In this document: positions 1-10,263 of the stretch, one piece after another | How positions within the stretch are numbered: the stretch's first letter is position 1 | Layout: each line of letters opens with the position of its first letter | NCBI GenBank assembly: GCA_964019425.1 | Contig: OZ025832.1 | Coordinates: 434,001 to 498,000 of the forward strand | Direction of reading: 5' to 3' | Length of the DNA: 64,000 bases | Source: Flectonema sp. DT1601 | Lineage: Eukaryota > Euglenozoa > Diplonemea > Diplonemida > Diplonemidae | The notes under the pieces: model-generated | What the model was told of the DNA's origin: nothing | The model's database searches: none | What the model saw: only the letters and a program-made list of their open reading frames with translations | Program-made: the position numbers and the translations under genes

Positions 1-2483
1 ATGTTGCGGTTGGTAAGAAGCATAAATTGTATATTCTTGGTTATCAGGGTGAGGATGTTGGTTTTACAGTTCAAAGTGAATTCGCAATTCCAGATTTACC
101 AAAAAGTCTTGCTTGGAATACAGATGGTATATTAGTAATTCAGAAAACACGTGAGAAGGAATATTGGTTGAGCCTTACCACCGGAAAGATCAAAGAACTA
201 TCGACTGCTACATGTCAGGTCGCACTTCCAGTAAGTGCGGAAATCTTATCTATATGTCCATACATTCATTCTAACACTCCGGCTTGCGTTACAAGAGGTC
301 CGAATGCTGAAGCAACGAGAGACACGAGTATGAATTGGAAAGATAAAGGAATTCACACCTTATGTGCTATGTATCCTTATATATTCGCAATGTCATCATC
401 AGGAATTGAAGTGCGGATGCTTCCCCCAGAAGGAAAGAGGTCTGAGGGTAAGAGAGGCGACCTGCCTTGCCAAGTCATTAGCGTTGATCACCCAAAACTT
501 TCTTCTTTATCAAATATTGTTGATTTAGACTTAGCTGCTGAACAGAGAGCTGCAATGCGAGGTGATGAGTTGCATCCTGAAGCGGCAAAATTAAAAACTC
601 CACAACAACAAATTTTTATCACCAATTTAAACAATGACGTTTACGTGTTGGAATCTATACCGTTTGCTCAGCAAATAAATGAATTGATTTCACGAGAAGA
701 GTATGATTATGCTCTTACCTTAGGAAGACTACTAACCCCTGCGGACATCTCCGATGAACTAGCCCAACGTGTAAGTATTCTCCACGGATTTTATCTCTTT
801 AATAACATGCAGTGGAATTTAGCGATGCATCAATTCTTAGAAGCTGATATCGATCCTCGTATCGTCATTAAGGTTTTTGGTCTTCTTCCAGCATACGTTT
901 CTGCTGCTTGGGAACCACCAAAAGAGTATGTTGAACATATAAAAAAAGCATCAACGGCATTGGCACAAGTTCAACACCGATTTAAAGCTGCACATCAGTT
1001 AAAACAGTGGCTTAAGAATTTTAGAAAACCAGGGCAATATAAACAAGGTGAAGACTTGGTAAAACCTAACACAACTGATGCTGGGATGTGCATTGCTTCG
1101 ATTGATACAGCTCTTTTGGGATGTTATTTAATGACCTCTGAGGAAGATGTCGTCAACTTTTTAGAACAACCGAACAGATGTGTTCTCGACGACTGTCAAC
1201 TTGCCCTTCAAAAAGAAGGAAAATGGACTGAAATAGTTGCTCTGTATCACTCAAAAGGACTAAACAGAAGAGCTCTTGAACTACTTAAAGACTTAGGTCT
1301 TGGTATAAAGAAAAGTAACATCATGGGTGATTCTGGTTCCAGTGACCTAAAAAGAGTTGGACTTGAAGAAACTGTCAGATACATCCAACGATTAAACGGA
1401 CAAGAACCGATACTAAAAGAATTAGCATTGGAATATTCAAAGTGGGTTTTGACAGCTGCGGAACCTGCGGTGTGCTTACAGATGTTTTATCATAAAAAGG
1501 GTAAAATCATTCCTCCAAGGGACGTCTTACGTCACCTAAATGATGTCTTAGGCGTTCATGCTGTTGATCTCCAGTGTACCTATCTAGAAGCAGTATTGAA
1601 TGATCGTGCGTTCTCAAGTCTTCCTGAAGTTAAAACAACAGATGTTCATGATGCATTGATAAGAGTTTACGTTGATCAGATTACGAAATTTGACGAAGAA
1701 GGCAACGATGAAAAAAGATCAATCGTTAGCAGAAAATTACAAGTTTTCATGAAATCGTCTGAAAGGTATAACGCAGAGCGTATGAAACAGCTATTCGAAT
1801 CTCCGATATTTTATAGAGAAGCAGCGATCGCAAGATCTCGTTTGGATGAACACAAAGACGCTCTTACAATTCTTGCTCACAAGCTCGGTTCGTTTGTAGA
1901 AGCCGAAGCCTACTGCAATGAAGAATGCCGCCCTCCTCCTCCATTAGGCGAACCTGTCTCAAGGGAAAACGAAGGCAGACTTGACATGCATTACACTCTA
2001 TTTGAACTGTACTTACAACCTCCTCATGGCAATCCAACAGAACAAAATATCAGCGATGCCCTTAAACTATTACAGCGTCACTCTGACAAAATAGATTGTC
2101 TGAAAGCATTAAAGATGCTTCCTGCAGACACAGGTGTCTCTAAACTTCAAGATTGGTTAGTTCAAATTCTTAAAGACGTCTCGTGTAAGTTACATGAACT
2201 AAGAGTATACAGAAATCTTTGTAAGTCAGAAAATCAACAAGCAGCAGTAGCAAGGATTAAGGGTCAACAAAGTTGGGTAGTAGTAGACAGTGAGAGTACG
2301 TGTGCTGTTTGTAAAACAAAAATTGGATCGAAGTCGATCGTAGCAATCTACCCAAATAAAGTAATGGTTCATAAGGGATGTGCCACTAGAGACGGTGGAT
2401 CTCTACAAGTGTGTCCAATCACAAAGAGGAGATTTTCACCATTAGATGCCTTTGATAATTCTGTAGGCGGATCCTCGTTTTAA
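1..2483 (+). CDS. VPS39: VPS39/Vam6 HOPS subunit, 5' partial
   Basis: The reading frame is already open at base 3 (codons V-A-V-G-K-K-H-K-L-Y precede the first internal candidate start), so the 5' end lies outside the window; by comparison with animal VPS39 about 130 residues are missing. The fragment begins inside the CNH (citron homology) beta-propeller, continues through a long helical clathrin-repeat-like solenoid, and ends with the Vps39-type zinc-finger-like tail (CAVCKTKIG, then CPITKRRF, about bases 2295-2440). VPS39 is a HOPS tethering subunit that links Rab7 to SNARE-mediated fusion at late endosomes and vacuoles. The family match is clear along the whole length, including the segment around bases 1090-1280. 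The stop is TAA. TGFBRAP1/Vps3 is the related alternative, but the C-terminal zinc finger and order fit VPS39 better. Confidence 0.9.
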   Translation, partial: VAVGKKHKLYILGYQGEDVGFTVQSEFAIPDLPKSLAWNTDGILVIQKTREKEYWLSLTTGKIKELSTATCQVALPVSAEILSICPYIHSNTPACVTRGPNAEATRDTSMNWKDKGIHTLCAMYPYIFAMSSSGIEVRMLPPEGKRSEGKRGDLPCQVISVDHPKLSSLSNIVDLDLAAEQRAAMRGDELHPEAAKLKTPQQQIFITNLNNDVYVLESIPFAQQINELISREEYDYALTLGRLLTPADISDELAQRVSILHGFYLFNNMQWNLAMHQFLEADIDPRIVIKVFGLLPAYVSAAWEPPKEYVEHIKKASTALAQVQHRFKAAHQLKQWLKNFRKPGQYKQGEDLVKPNTTDAGMCIASIDTALLGCYLMTSEEDVVNFLEQPNRCVLDDCQLALQKEGKWTEIVALYHSKGLNRRALELLKDLGLGIKKSNIMGDSGSSDLKRVGLEETVRYIQRLNGQEPILKELALEYSKWVLTAAEPAVCLQMFYHKKGKIIPPRDVLRHLNDVLGVHAVDLQCTYLEAVLNDRAFSSLPEVKTTDVHDALIRVYVDQITKFDEEGNDEKRSIVSRKLQVFMKSSERYNAERMKQLFESPIFYREAAIARSRLDEHKDALTILAHKLGSFVEAEAYCNEECRPPPPLGEPVSRENEGRLDMHYTLFELYLQPPHGNPTEQNISDALKLLQRHSDKIDCLKALKMLPADTGVSKLQDWLVQILKDVSCKLHELRVYRNLCKSENQQAAVARIKGQQSWVVVDSESTCAVCKTKIGSKSIVAIYPNKVMVHKGCATRDGGSLQVCPITKRRFSPLDAFDNSVGGSSF

Positions 2484-2813
2484 CTTGCATCTAATTTTTG
2501 TGTTCTATCAGTGTTCGACAGATAACAGTTTCTGATCGCAGCAGAGTAGTGAATTGTGTTATTTTTTTTATTTTTATTTGTTTTAGTTTTTTTTAATTTT
2601 TTTTATTTATTTATTTTCTTCGCCCAAGTGTCAATCGTGACAAAAACCCGAGTGTTGAGTAGGGTATTCTTGTACCATAGTAGTATTGGATATTTCCTTT
2701 TTTTTTTTGTTTTTTTTTTTTAAATACCGACGAAGTCAGAGAAGAAACCCATTCAATGAAAGCCGATATTTCTTATGGCGATCCCTCCGAATGATTCTTT
2801 TTTTTTTTTTTTG

Positions 2814-2853
<40 letters not shown>

Positions 2854-2959
2854 CGATACAAAATGACCAACACAGAATACTTCTCAAGCCATATAAATTA
2901 TGATGATATATTTTAATTGTCTTACAATGTAACTTCTTCATTACAAAAGGTGTATAAAG
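2484..2959. other. gene-free spacer with long T and A runs
   Basis: This 476-base spacer holds several T runs and a T-rich block followed directly by an uninterrupted A run of about 30 bases near 2819-2849. The T block and A run could fold back on each other in RNA. No RNA gene or coding region is seen; the small minus-strand frame here is only poly-Phe/poly-Lys. Confidence 0.6.
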
Positions 2960-4384
2960 ATGAGCGACCCTGGAGGGGGGACGGGGACGGGGACAGCACC
3001 CGACTCTATACTTGATGATTTGGATTCCTCAACAACAGAAACTACATCAAGTTCTGAAGAAGAAGATGAAGAGGAGAATGACAATAACAGCGACTCGACT
3101 AAATCTGACACCATTACTGATCAGTTGCTTTGTAAATGGAAGTGTCCGTGTTGCAGAGATGATACGGGAATGCAGGTTATAATGCAAAAAGACTACGGAC
3201 AGCAACAATGTCGAATGGAGTACGGAATGGATGACATAGGCGTCTCGACTAGTCATCATTCTCCATTTTCAACACATCAAAGTCCTGATGTTGTGAGAGA
3301 GAGTGACTCTGAAGTAGATACGTCTGAAATTCCTCCGGATACCTTGAGAGAAAAAATATGGGTTTGTGTTGAAGTTACTGATTGTATGGTAGAGCCATAC
3401 GCTACTTTTGCAAAAACATTCGTATTGCTTGGTCAACTTTTTATCGTTGTTTCAGTCGTTGTATTTTTAATAGAAACATATCCACAGTATCATTTAGACC
3501 CACCTCATGAGCTTTGGGCGATTGAAACAGCTTGTATTGCTTTTTTTACGTTTGAGCTGGTACTTCGAGCTGGTAGTTCTCCATGCAAATTAGAATACTT
3601 CAGAGAATCTTTTACGATAATTGATATCTTATCAATATTACCTTATTATATAAACTTGATAGGGGTCGGTGATCCTGGAGGGTTGTTCGTTATAAGAGTA
3701 TTGCGACTTATGAGAATTTTTAGAGTATTTCGATTTTCTAAATACAACGAAGCGCTTTCTGTTGTGTTTGGTTCATTAAAAAAATCAACCGAAGGACTGT
3801 ATCTGTTGTTGTTCTTGATATTGTTATCGACAGTTGTTTTTGCTTCTGCGATGTATTTTGCTGAGAGGGAGTTTTCTGTTTATAACGCAACTGAGGAGTT
3901 GTGGTATCGAGGCGATGAAAAGAGTCCTTTTCAGTCGATACTTCACACCTTTTGGTGGGCGTTAGTTACCCTGACAACTGTTGGCTATGGTGATGACGTT
4001 CCAACATCGGCAGCCGGAAAAGGAGTTGCTGCTGCTACTATGTTGTGTGGTACTTTGGTTATCGCATTTCCGATGGTGATTATAGGACAGAATTTTCAAG
4101 AACTTCACGGTCAACGACTTCGAAAAGAACGATCTAAAAAGACAACAACAGACCCCCCTACTGGTTCCCCTGGCGTATCATCTCCTGGAAGCTACAGAAC
4201 AAGACGAGATTGCGACTACTCTCCCCGTGAGATAGCTCAACCCAGACCGAAGATATCAGAATCTGGTGATGACAGCAACAACAACAATAACAGCAATGGT
4301 AGTCTAGCTATTCAGGGTTTAGAATTTCGGTTGCTCCAACTTGAAAAAACCCTTCAGAAGTTTGAGCAGTTGCAACAATGCTAA
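2960..4384 (+). CDS. voltage-gated K+ channel (Kv/Shaker type)
   Basis: A 474-aa six-helix voltage-gated potassium channel subunit, expected to tetramerise in a membrane. The S4 voltage sensor is explicit: R246, R249, R252, R255, R258 and K261 at every third position. The selectivity filter TTVGYGD lies at residues 339-345, preceded by the pore helix and followed by a hydrophobic S6. S1 starts near residue 150. The first 130 residues are acidic and Ser/Glu/Asp-rich with a Cys cluster (CKWKCPCCRDD) and do not resemble the BTB/T1 tetramerisation domain of animal Kv channels. The cytosolic C-tail has an Asn run (about 4275-4300) and ends in a short amphipathic helix with leucine heptads that might form a coiled coil. 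The start is the first ATG, shortly after the preceding spacer. Channel identity is firm; subfamily and gating are not determined. Confidence 0.93.
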   Translation: MSDPGGGTGTGTAPDSILDDLDSSTTETTSSSEEEDEEENDNNSDSTKSDTITDQLLCKWKCPCCRDDTGMQVIMQKDYGQQQCRMEYGMDDIGVSTSHHSPFSTHQSPDVVRESDSEVDTSEIPPDTLREKIWVCVEVTDCMVEPYATFAKTFVLLGQLFIVVSVVVFLIETYPQYHLDPPHELWAIETACIAFFTFELVLRAGSSPCKLEYFRESFTIIDILSILPYYINLIGVGDPGGLFVIRVLRLMRIFRVFRFSKYNEALSVVFGSLKKSTEGLYLLLFLILLSTVVFASAMYFAEREFSVYNATEELWYRGDEKSPFQSILHTFWWALVTLTTVGYGDDVPTSAAGKGVAAATMLCGTLVIAFPMVIIGQNFQELHGQRLRKERSKKTTTDPPTGSPGVSSPGSYRTRRDCDYSPREIAQPRPKISESGDDSNNNNNSNGSLAIQGLEFRLLQLEKTLQKFEQLQQC

Positions 4385-5165
4385 GCCTCGTCTCAAAAAA
4401 AAAAAAACCATCTCTCCATTTTTAAAAAAATAAAAAAGACTTTTCTAACTCTTTTTAATTTTTTTTTTTTAATACTCCGTTTGTTTCCATCTTCGCAGTC
4501 GGTAAGAGTTCGGTATGAGAATATTCTGCTAACTGTCGAAGGAAAAATTCAAAAAAAAAACAAAAGAAATTTCTGTTAAGGTAATTATATTATTATTTTT
4601 TTTTTTTTTCGTATATTTCCGATGAAATTATTTATTTCGTTCTATGATATTTTTTTCTCTCTTCATTTTTTTTTTTTTTTTTTTTTTAATTTCCCCAAAG
4701 CGTTTAACAGCTGTTTCAAACGCAGCTTGTTTAATGAATGTAGTGGGTCTTGGGTATTGTCAACCTCACTTCAGGCAGTTTACCAAGTCTCTTATGTCAG
4801 CAAGAGTCTCTGAGCTTTTTCCTGATGCTTGATACTATAGACTTCACTAAGGGAATAGACTAATATCCGTATCTCAGTAGTTCTCATTCAGAGCCACTTG
4901 AGATTGACTTTATTGTATTTGCGGAGTACAAAATGGAGAGGTAAACTCTCCGTGGGTATACCTTCGTACTTTTTTTGCAAGGTTGGTGGATTGACATACG
5001 TTTTTAATTATTTCTTGTGCGACTTTTTTAAAAAAAAAAAAAAAAAAATTATATTTCTAAACAAAATTTTGGGAAATCAGATCCTTCGTTTCATTCCAAC
5101 GTCAGAAAATTATTTTATTTATTTAAAAAAACATTTTTTTTTTTTTTTTTTTTTCAATAAAACAG
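4385..5165. other. gene-free spacer, T-tract ending in CAG at the next ATG
   Basis: This 781-base spacer has many T and A runs. The frames in it are poly-Phe translations without family resemblance. It ends with a T run of about 20 bases, then CAATAAAACAG immediately before the ATG of the next gene, a textbook polypyrimidine-AG acceptor. No RNA gene is recognised. Confidence 0.6.
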
Positions 5166-8100
5166 ATGATAATAACTGAAAATGATGACCGAACACCAAT
5201 TGAAGATTTATTGTCAACTCTAGCTGTGTTTAAACCAAAAGTAGACATTCCATTGCATACTATATTACGATATTGGTATCAATATGAGGGAGTCACTCCT
5301 CCTTGTGCTAAACGAGCTTTAGTTTTAATGAAAGCAAAGGGATGGTTATCCGTAAGTGGAAAGTTAGTATGGGAAAAACCAACTTCAATTTTGTCTGAGG
5401 CGATAACAACAAATATTGATAAAACAACGATGAAATTGGTAGCAGAAGTTTCTAATCGAAGTAATATTAATAATAGCGTCTGCGAACACTTGGCTGTTTC
5501 AAAGGCCAAACTCACCCTTCTTGAGAAAGAACAAGACGCATATGTAAAACGAATCACTGGAATGACTGAAGCGAACCCTGATCCAGGTTCCCCTTTACCA
5601 AGCAAGATTGAGGGATTTTCAATTGCTGCGGGTCTCGCTGAACTCACCGAACAAGAAACAATAAAAGTTGCCAGAGAAGGAAGACCTAAACGACAATCAT
5701 CAACTTTCGAGGATCAAAGTGAAAAAACTGACTTACGAAACCTTCTAACTGGCTATACCGAAGAGGTTACCGACAGTAAAGTTAGTGTACATCTGACTGC
5801 GGTACAACATGATAGATGTGTCAGTCTTTTAAAACCGGATTCAGGTCTCTCCGACGCTGCGAAACAACGAAGTATGTTCACCGCATCAAACGAAGCAGCT
5901 CAGAACACTGCGAAGCTGTTTGACGAAGCCTTAGACTTTGAAATAGAGAGTGTTGAATCGATTTTTAAAAATAAATTAACACCCCTCTCTGAAATAGAAC
6001 CAACCGAAGACAGCGGCAGTGACTCACCCGACGTGTCGCTACCTGAAATGAATGAGTTCATAAACAAGTCAGTAGAGGAAATAAAATCCCAGGCACAGTC
6101 AGAAACAGAACCCTTCGTCCCACCAGAAATGTACGACGACGACTCAAATGCAATTTCAGTAGTAATTTGGAAACAATGTAAAAATACTTATTCGGTACCA
6201 CCATCGGCATTAGATTCTAAAATGCAGCGACTAAACGCGATAATAATTGATGCTTGGCAGTCTGCTATGCGTCGAACCAACAGATATGATTGGCACTGTG
6301 GTCCTGATGACGGCTGGTACTACCAACACATTACAGATCACATGTCTGCTGCTGGATTGCCTGCTATTGAATCACCTGAATTCTTTATTGCTAAGAGTCT
6401 CGTTACACGTGCTGTTTCGCATGAGGAATTGGGTATTAACGTAGTTATCTTTCCGTACCCAACTTCTACAACAACCACAACCACAACTTCAATCAAAAAG
6501 AAGGGAACAGATCAAATTCATTGGCCAGCGAAAGCTGAGTTTACGTCACTCATCAGTACTGATGCGATCCAGCAAATCCGTGATCTTCAACAGGCGAAGT
6601 ACTTAGAATCTTCTGACTTAGAACCATTAGTAGTGTGTCTTGCATTGTATGCAACAACTCCTAGAGTCAGATCAACTTATGCGAAGATTATAAGACTTTG
6701 CGTCACCTCATCATACCTTCATTTACTGATCTCTCAATTGTGTTGTGCGTTAGCATTCAACAAACACGCTGATAAGAGTCAAGGTACCTGGATACATAAA
6801 TACTTAATACACGAATCTAGAAATAGTAGTGATGCCAAACTAGAAAACAAACTAGAGAGTCTTCTTTCATTATTACCAACATCCTTTAATACTCATGTGA
6901 TGCATCCTTCCGAAGAGCTTTATCGTGCTTTATTGTACTTTGCTGGGGTCCATGAGAGTCTTACTGTGAGGGCGATGTGTACTTCGATATTACGAAGTTG
7001 TGAATGTCCGAAACTTGTTAACATATTGTTAAAGAATCTTGTGAGGTGTTCCCGAATAGATGAAACTGTGTTGGGTGATATTTGGTCAGAGGGAATACCG
7101 AATGTTGATGATAGGCAAGCCGGGACAGTTTCTGGTGTAAATGGTGCTCTTGCACTGAAAGTTTTTACTTGTTTTCCTCCAATAAGAAATCAGACATCGA
7201 TCCTGTCATCTGCACTGACAACCCTCGACGCTATTAAAGATGTTCTTGATGATAACTGGCAACCTGCAAAATTCGAAGAGGACCCTTGGCACATACCAAA
7301 TGATGTCCGGGTTACTCAACGACAGGCTGAAACTGCTGTTGAACTCACTGAGAATATGCGAAATCGAGAATTAGAATTACTTAGAAATTCTCTTCAGTCA
7401 CTTTTATCATCACCATCTCTGTGGAAACTTCAAGCTTTTAACACTATTAAACACGTAGCTGTAAATCCTGGTAGCAGAGCTGCACGTATCGTCTCAATGT
7501 GTTTAATAAAGATGTGGGATCGATTATCTTTTGACAAGATTACTTCTGAAAGCGACTCAAGTGAAGAAGCAGCTGACCTAATCCACATCATTAGAGATTG
7601 CCTTGATCCTATCGACTATATCGGTATTAAGCATTGCATTCGTGTAATCCCACAATCAATATATGTAGACAGAGGCAGTATCGCTACTCTACTTCAATTC
7701 GCGCTAAGACATGAATCAGAGATCGTCCGCAATGAATCAGCAGTCAGATGCTTACATGTTCCAGAAAGACATTGGCGTTGGGTGGCTTCTCAAATGGGTG
7801 AGACGCTACTAAAGTACAGTGACACACCTTATACTGTTCAAGCGATTTTTTGTTCATGTCCGAGTCTGACAGACAGACCTCCATCAAATCTACTTGAGTT
7901 AACATTAACTCAAGCAAAGCAAGGATGTGTTGAAGCTGTTCAGTTACTGAAACGATCTGCTTCATTTAATTCAACATTTGCGATGGCTGCAGAAGGAGAA
8001 CGTGAATCAAATATCGGATGGGTTATTGACTCCCTACCTCCATTAAATAAAGGTTGTTCACGACGGTTGATAACAACAATAACACAGCAATCAATGCTTT

Positions 8101-10103
8101 GCAGTGAAAGTGTTCGCAGAGCATGTCAAGAAGGAGATGAGAGAGTGGCAATCGTATTAGTTGACGCCTTACGAAAATCAAACAACATGAATGACATTAA
8201 AAATATAATTAATGCTCTTCCGAGGTTCTCAGTTATGTCTGAAGATGTTATTCAAAACTTATTTGAACTCGCGGTCAGCCATCATCCAGCAGCTCCATCA
8301 CTCAGAACAATACTATGTAGCGGTGCTACTGTCTCAAAGGATGGTGGATTCTTATCAGATAAAGAAAGATTAGCCAATGATAATATTCGTATTCCTATTG
8401 CTAACAAACTAGTCAGCGCTCACTTACCTGTCGTCATGCAGTCTAGAGACGATGTCTCTTCAAGTACTTCTTTAACTGGTATCTTACATTGCGCTCCATC
8501 ATCATTTCTAGTAGTAAATCCATCTCATGAATCGATTCAACAATTGTTAGAGATAACATGGTCAGCTCCTTCACTCGGATGTCGAAATGTAACGAGAGAG
8601 TTTTTCGCTAAGTGTTCAGGTGGTACTATACTGTTGATGAACCATTTATCAAAATATATCACAGCATATGCGAAATCGAATATAGAAGAGTTGGGTATCC
8701 CAAAAGGGTACAATACGAGTGGTATAAAGATATCGTCAAGACGGTCGGAGAGTAATATAACAGGAGATCAGTGTGAAGAATTGATATCAGAACAAAGTGA
8801 TTGTCAATCTCTTTCTGATGCGTCGCTCGTAAGAATAATTGAAGCCATACCAAATGGTTTAAATAGTACTAATGAGTTCACTGTTGATACTTTGGTTGAG
8901 TATTCTCTTGGTCATCCGAATTCAAAAATATCGGAGGCATGCAAATCCGTCATACTACGTGCCGCGATGACTGGGTACTTGTTAGAGAAATTACAACACT
9001 TTTTAAATATTGATTGCTACAGGCTTAGGGCTCTTCAACTACTACCAAACTCACTCGGAGAAGCATCGTTTAGCCTCTTATCGTCAGTGTTACACATTGC
9101 TATGTCACACCATGATACAGTGACTAGGTATGCTGCTCAAGATGTTTTGCGTAATAATCAAAATGTAAATGTTCAATTACCGCATTTGATTAAACAACAG
9201 TTGTCTGAAGTGAGTTCACGACCATCAGACGTGACTCTCGGTGTCCTCTCATGTTTGGATGGAAAAACATTACCTCCGATACTGTTACCTGAGTTGTGTA
9301 CTTTGGTGCAGCATTCTTCTGACGTTCTTGCTGCAGCATCTTTTAATGAAGCTCGTAAGGTTAAAAGTGCTGATAAATCAGTTCTTCCGGTACTGATGAA
9401 ATGCGTAACATATGTCTTAGCTCCTCGACTCACATCGTTACCTGATGTGTTGTTGTTGTCACTTGTTCGATCTCTGACGCTGATGACTAGTTGGAATTTA
9501 TGTAAATACTTTGTAGAAACTGATATTGAGAATCTGCTATCAATTTGTCTTCAGGTTGTTGATAGCGAAGCGGGAGATCTTGCTCATCAACTTCTTCGAA
9601 AAGGTCCAAAAGTTTATGGTGGTCTCTGCCTCAGAAAACTACTCAGAGAATATGGTTATGATAAACCAATGGATATTGCTGTAGGTCTCCCTGTATTGCC
9701 TCCCATCACGGATAAATATTTGTCGGATGTCAGTCCATGGGAATACAATAAACTGGTATCAGGAATCATACCGTGTATTCTGAAAGATAAAACACCGTGG
9801 GCTATTGACTTATGTCGACGGAGTGAGTCACTTTGGCCAATCATGGTTGATACTTTACAGCAGGTTCGAACCAAGCTTCCAACAACTATTCATCTTAGAA
9901 ACCGAATGCTTTACTTTGCATCAAATGCTTTGATTAGTTTACCAAATTTATCATCGATTGTTGATGGTCATCTTGTTGACTTTATCTGTGCTATTGCTGA
10001 TGGTATCGGCGCAGAAGACGTTGTTACTCAGTTACTTCCTCATGCTAGACGGATACTCTTGGCTGGATCAGAAAATAATATTTACGACTATGGTTTAAAA
10101 TAA
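5166..10103 (+). CDS. 1645-aa alpha-solenoid (HEAT-like) protein, function unknown
   Basis: A very large, intronless 1645-aa protein that I do not recognise. The N-terminal ~400 residues are mixed, with a low-complexity acidic stretch (about bases 5940-6150) and a Thr-rich run near 6465-6490. From about residue 430 to the end it is almost entirely amphipathic helices with leucines in helix-turn-helix spacing, typical of HEAT/ARM solenoids used as scaffolds. No transmembrane segment, signal peptide or catalytic motif is apparent. The start chosen is the ATG directly after the T-tract/ACAG acceptor; another Met is not needed because the frame upstream is homopolymer. Base composition matches its neighbours, so nothing suggests transfer. 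It could be a very diverged member of a known solenoid family (adaptor, nuclear-pore or kinase-regulator type), but no specific function is supported. Confidence 0.85.
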   Translation: MIITENDDRTPIEDLLSTLAVFKPKVDIPLHTILRYWYQYEGVTPPCAKRALVLMKAKGWLSVSGKLVWEKPTSILSEAITTNIDKTTMKLVAEVSNRSNINNSVCEHLAVSKAKLTLLEKEQDAYVKRITGMTEANPDPGSPLPSKIEGFSIAAGLAELTEQETIKVAREGRPKRQSSTFEDQSEKTDLRNLLTGYTEEVTDSKVSVHLTAVQHDRCVSLLKPDSGLSDAAKQRSMFTASNEAAQNTAKLFDEALDFEIESVESIFKNKLTPLSEIEPTEDSGSDSPDVSLPEMNEFINKSVEEIKSQAQSETEPFVPPEMYDDDSNAISVVIWKQCKNTYSVPPSALDSKMQRLNAIIIDAWQSAMRRTNRYDWHCGPDDGWYYQHITDHMSAAGLPAIESPEFFIAKSLVTRAVSHEELGINVVIFPYPTSTTTTTTTSIKKKGTDQIHWPAKAEFTSLISTDAIQQIRDLQQAKYLESSDLEPLVVCLALYATTPRVRSTYAKIIRLCVTSSYLHLLISQLCCALAFNKHADKSQGTWIHKYLIHESRNSSDAKLENKLESLLSLLPTSFNTHVMHPSEELYRALLYFAGVHESLTVRAMCTSILRSCECPKLVNILLKNLVRCSRIDETVLGDIWSEGIPNVDDRQAGTVSGVNGALALKVFTCFPPIRNQTSILSSALTTLDAIKDVLDDNWQPAKFEEDPWHIPNDVRVTQRQAETAVELTENMRNRELELLRNSLQSLLSSPSLWKLQAFNTIKHVAVNPGSRAARIVSMCLIKMWDRLSFDKITSESDSSEEAADLIHIIRDCLDPIDYIGIKHCIRVIPQSIYVDRGSIATLLQFALRHESEIVRNESAVRCLHVPERHWRWVASQMGETLLKYSDTPYTVQAIFCSCPSLTDRPPSNLLELTLTQAKQGCVEAVQLLKRSASFNSTFAMAAEGERESNIGWVIDSLPPLNKGCSRRLITTITQQSMLCSESVRRACQEGDERVAIVLVDALRKSNNMNDIKNIINALPRFSVMSEDVIQNLFELAVSHHPAAPSLRTILCSGATVSKDGGFLSDKERLANDNIRIPIANKLVSAHLPVVMQSRDDVSSSTSLTGILHCAPSSFLVVNPSHESIQQLLEITWSAPSLGCRNVTREFFAKCSGGTILLMNHLSKYITAYAKSNIEELGIPKGYNTSGIKISSRRSESNITGDQCEELISEQSDCQSLSDASLVRIIEAIPNGLNSTNEFTVDTLVEYSLGHPNSKISEACKSVILRAAMTGYLLEKLQHFLNIDCYRLRALQLLPNSLGEASFSLLSSVLHIAMSHHDTVTRYAAQDVLRNNQNVNVQLPHLIKQQLSEVSSRPSDVTLGVLSCLDGKTLPPILLPELCTLVQHSSDVLAAASFNEARKVKSADKSVLPVLMKCVTYVLAPRLTSLPDVLLLSLVRSLTLMTSWNLCKYFVETDIENLLSICLQVVDSEAGDLAHQLLRKGPKVYGGLCLRKLLREYGYDKPMDIAVGLPVLPPITDKYLSDVSPWEYNKLVSGIIPCILKDKTPWAIDLCRRSESLWPIMVDTLQQVRTKLPTTIHLRNRMLYFASNALISLPNLSSIVDGHLVDFICAIADGIGAEDVVTQLLPHARRILLAGSENNIYDYGLK

Positions 10104-10263
10104 TCTATTTTTTTTTTTTTTTAAATTTACACTTTCCTTATTAAGACTGATATCCTTTAACCATATCATATTATATTTCACATATATTTTTTTTTTTTTT
10201 ATTAGTTATTTGTGTGTCACTTTTTGTTTATGTTTTACAGGTGTCTACCTCAATTAAAAACTA

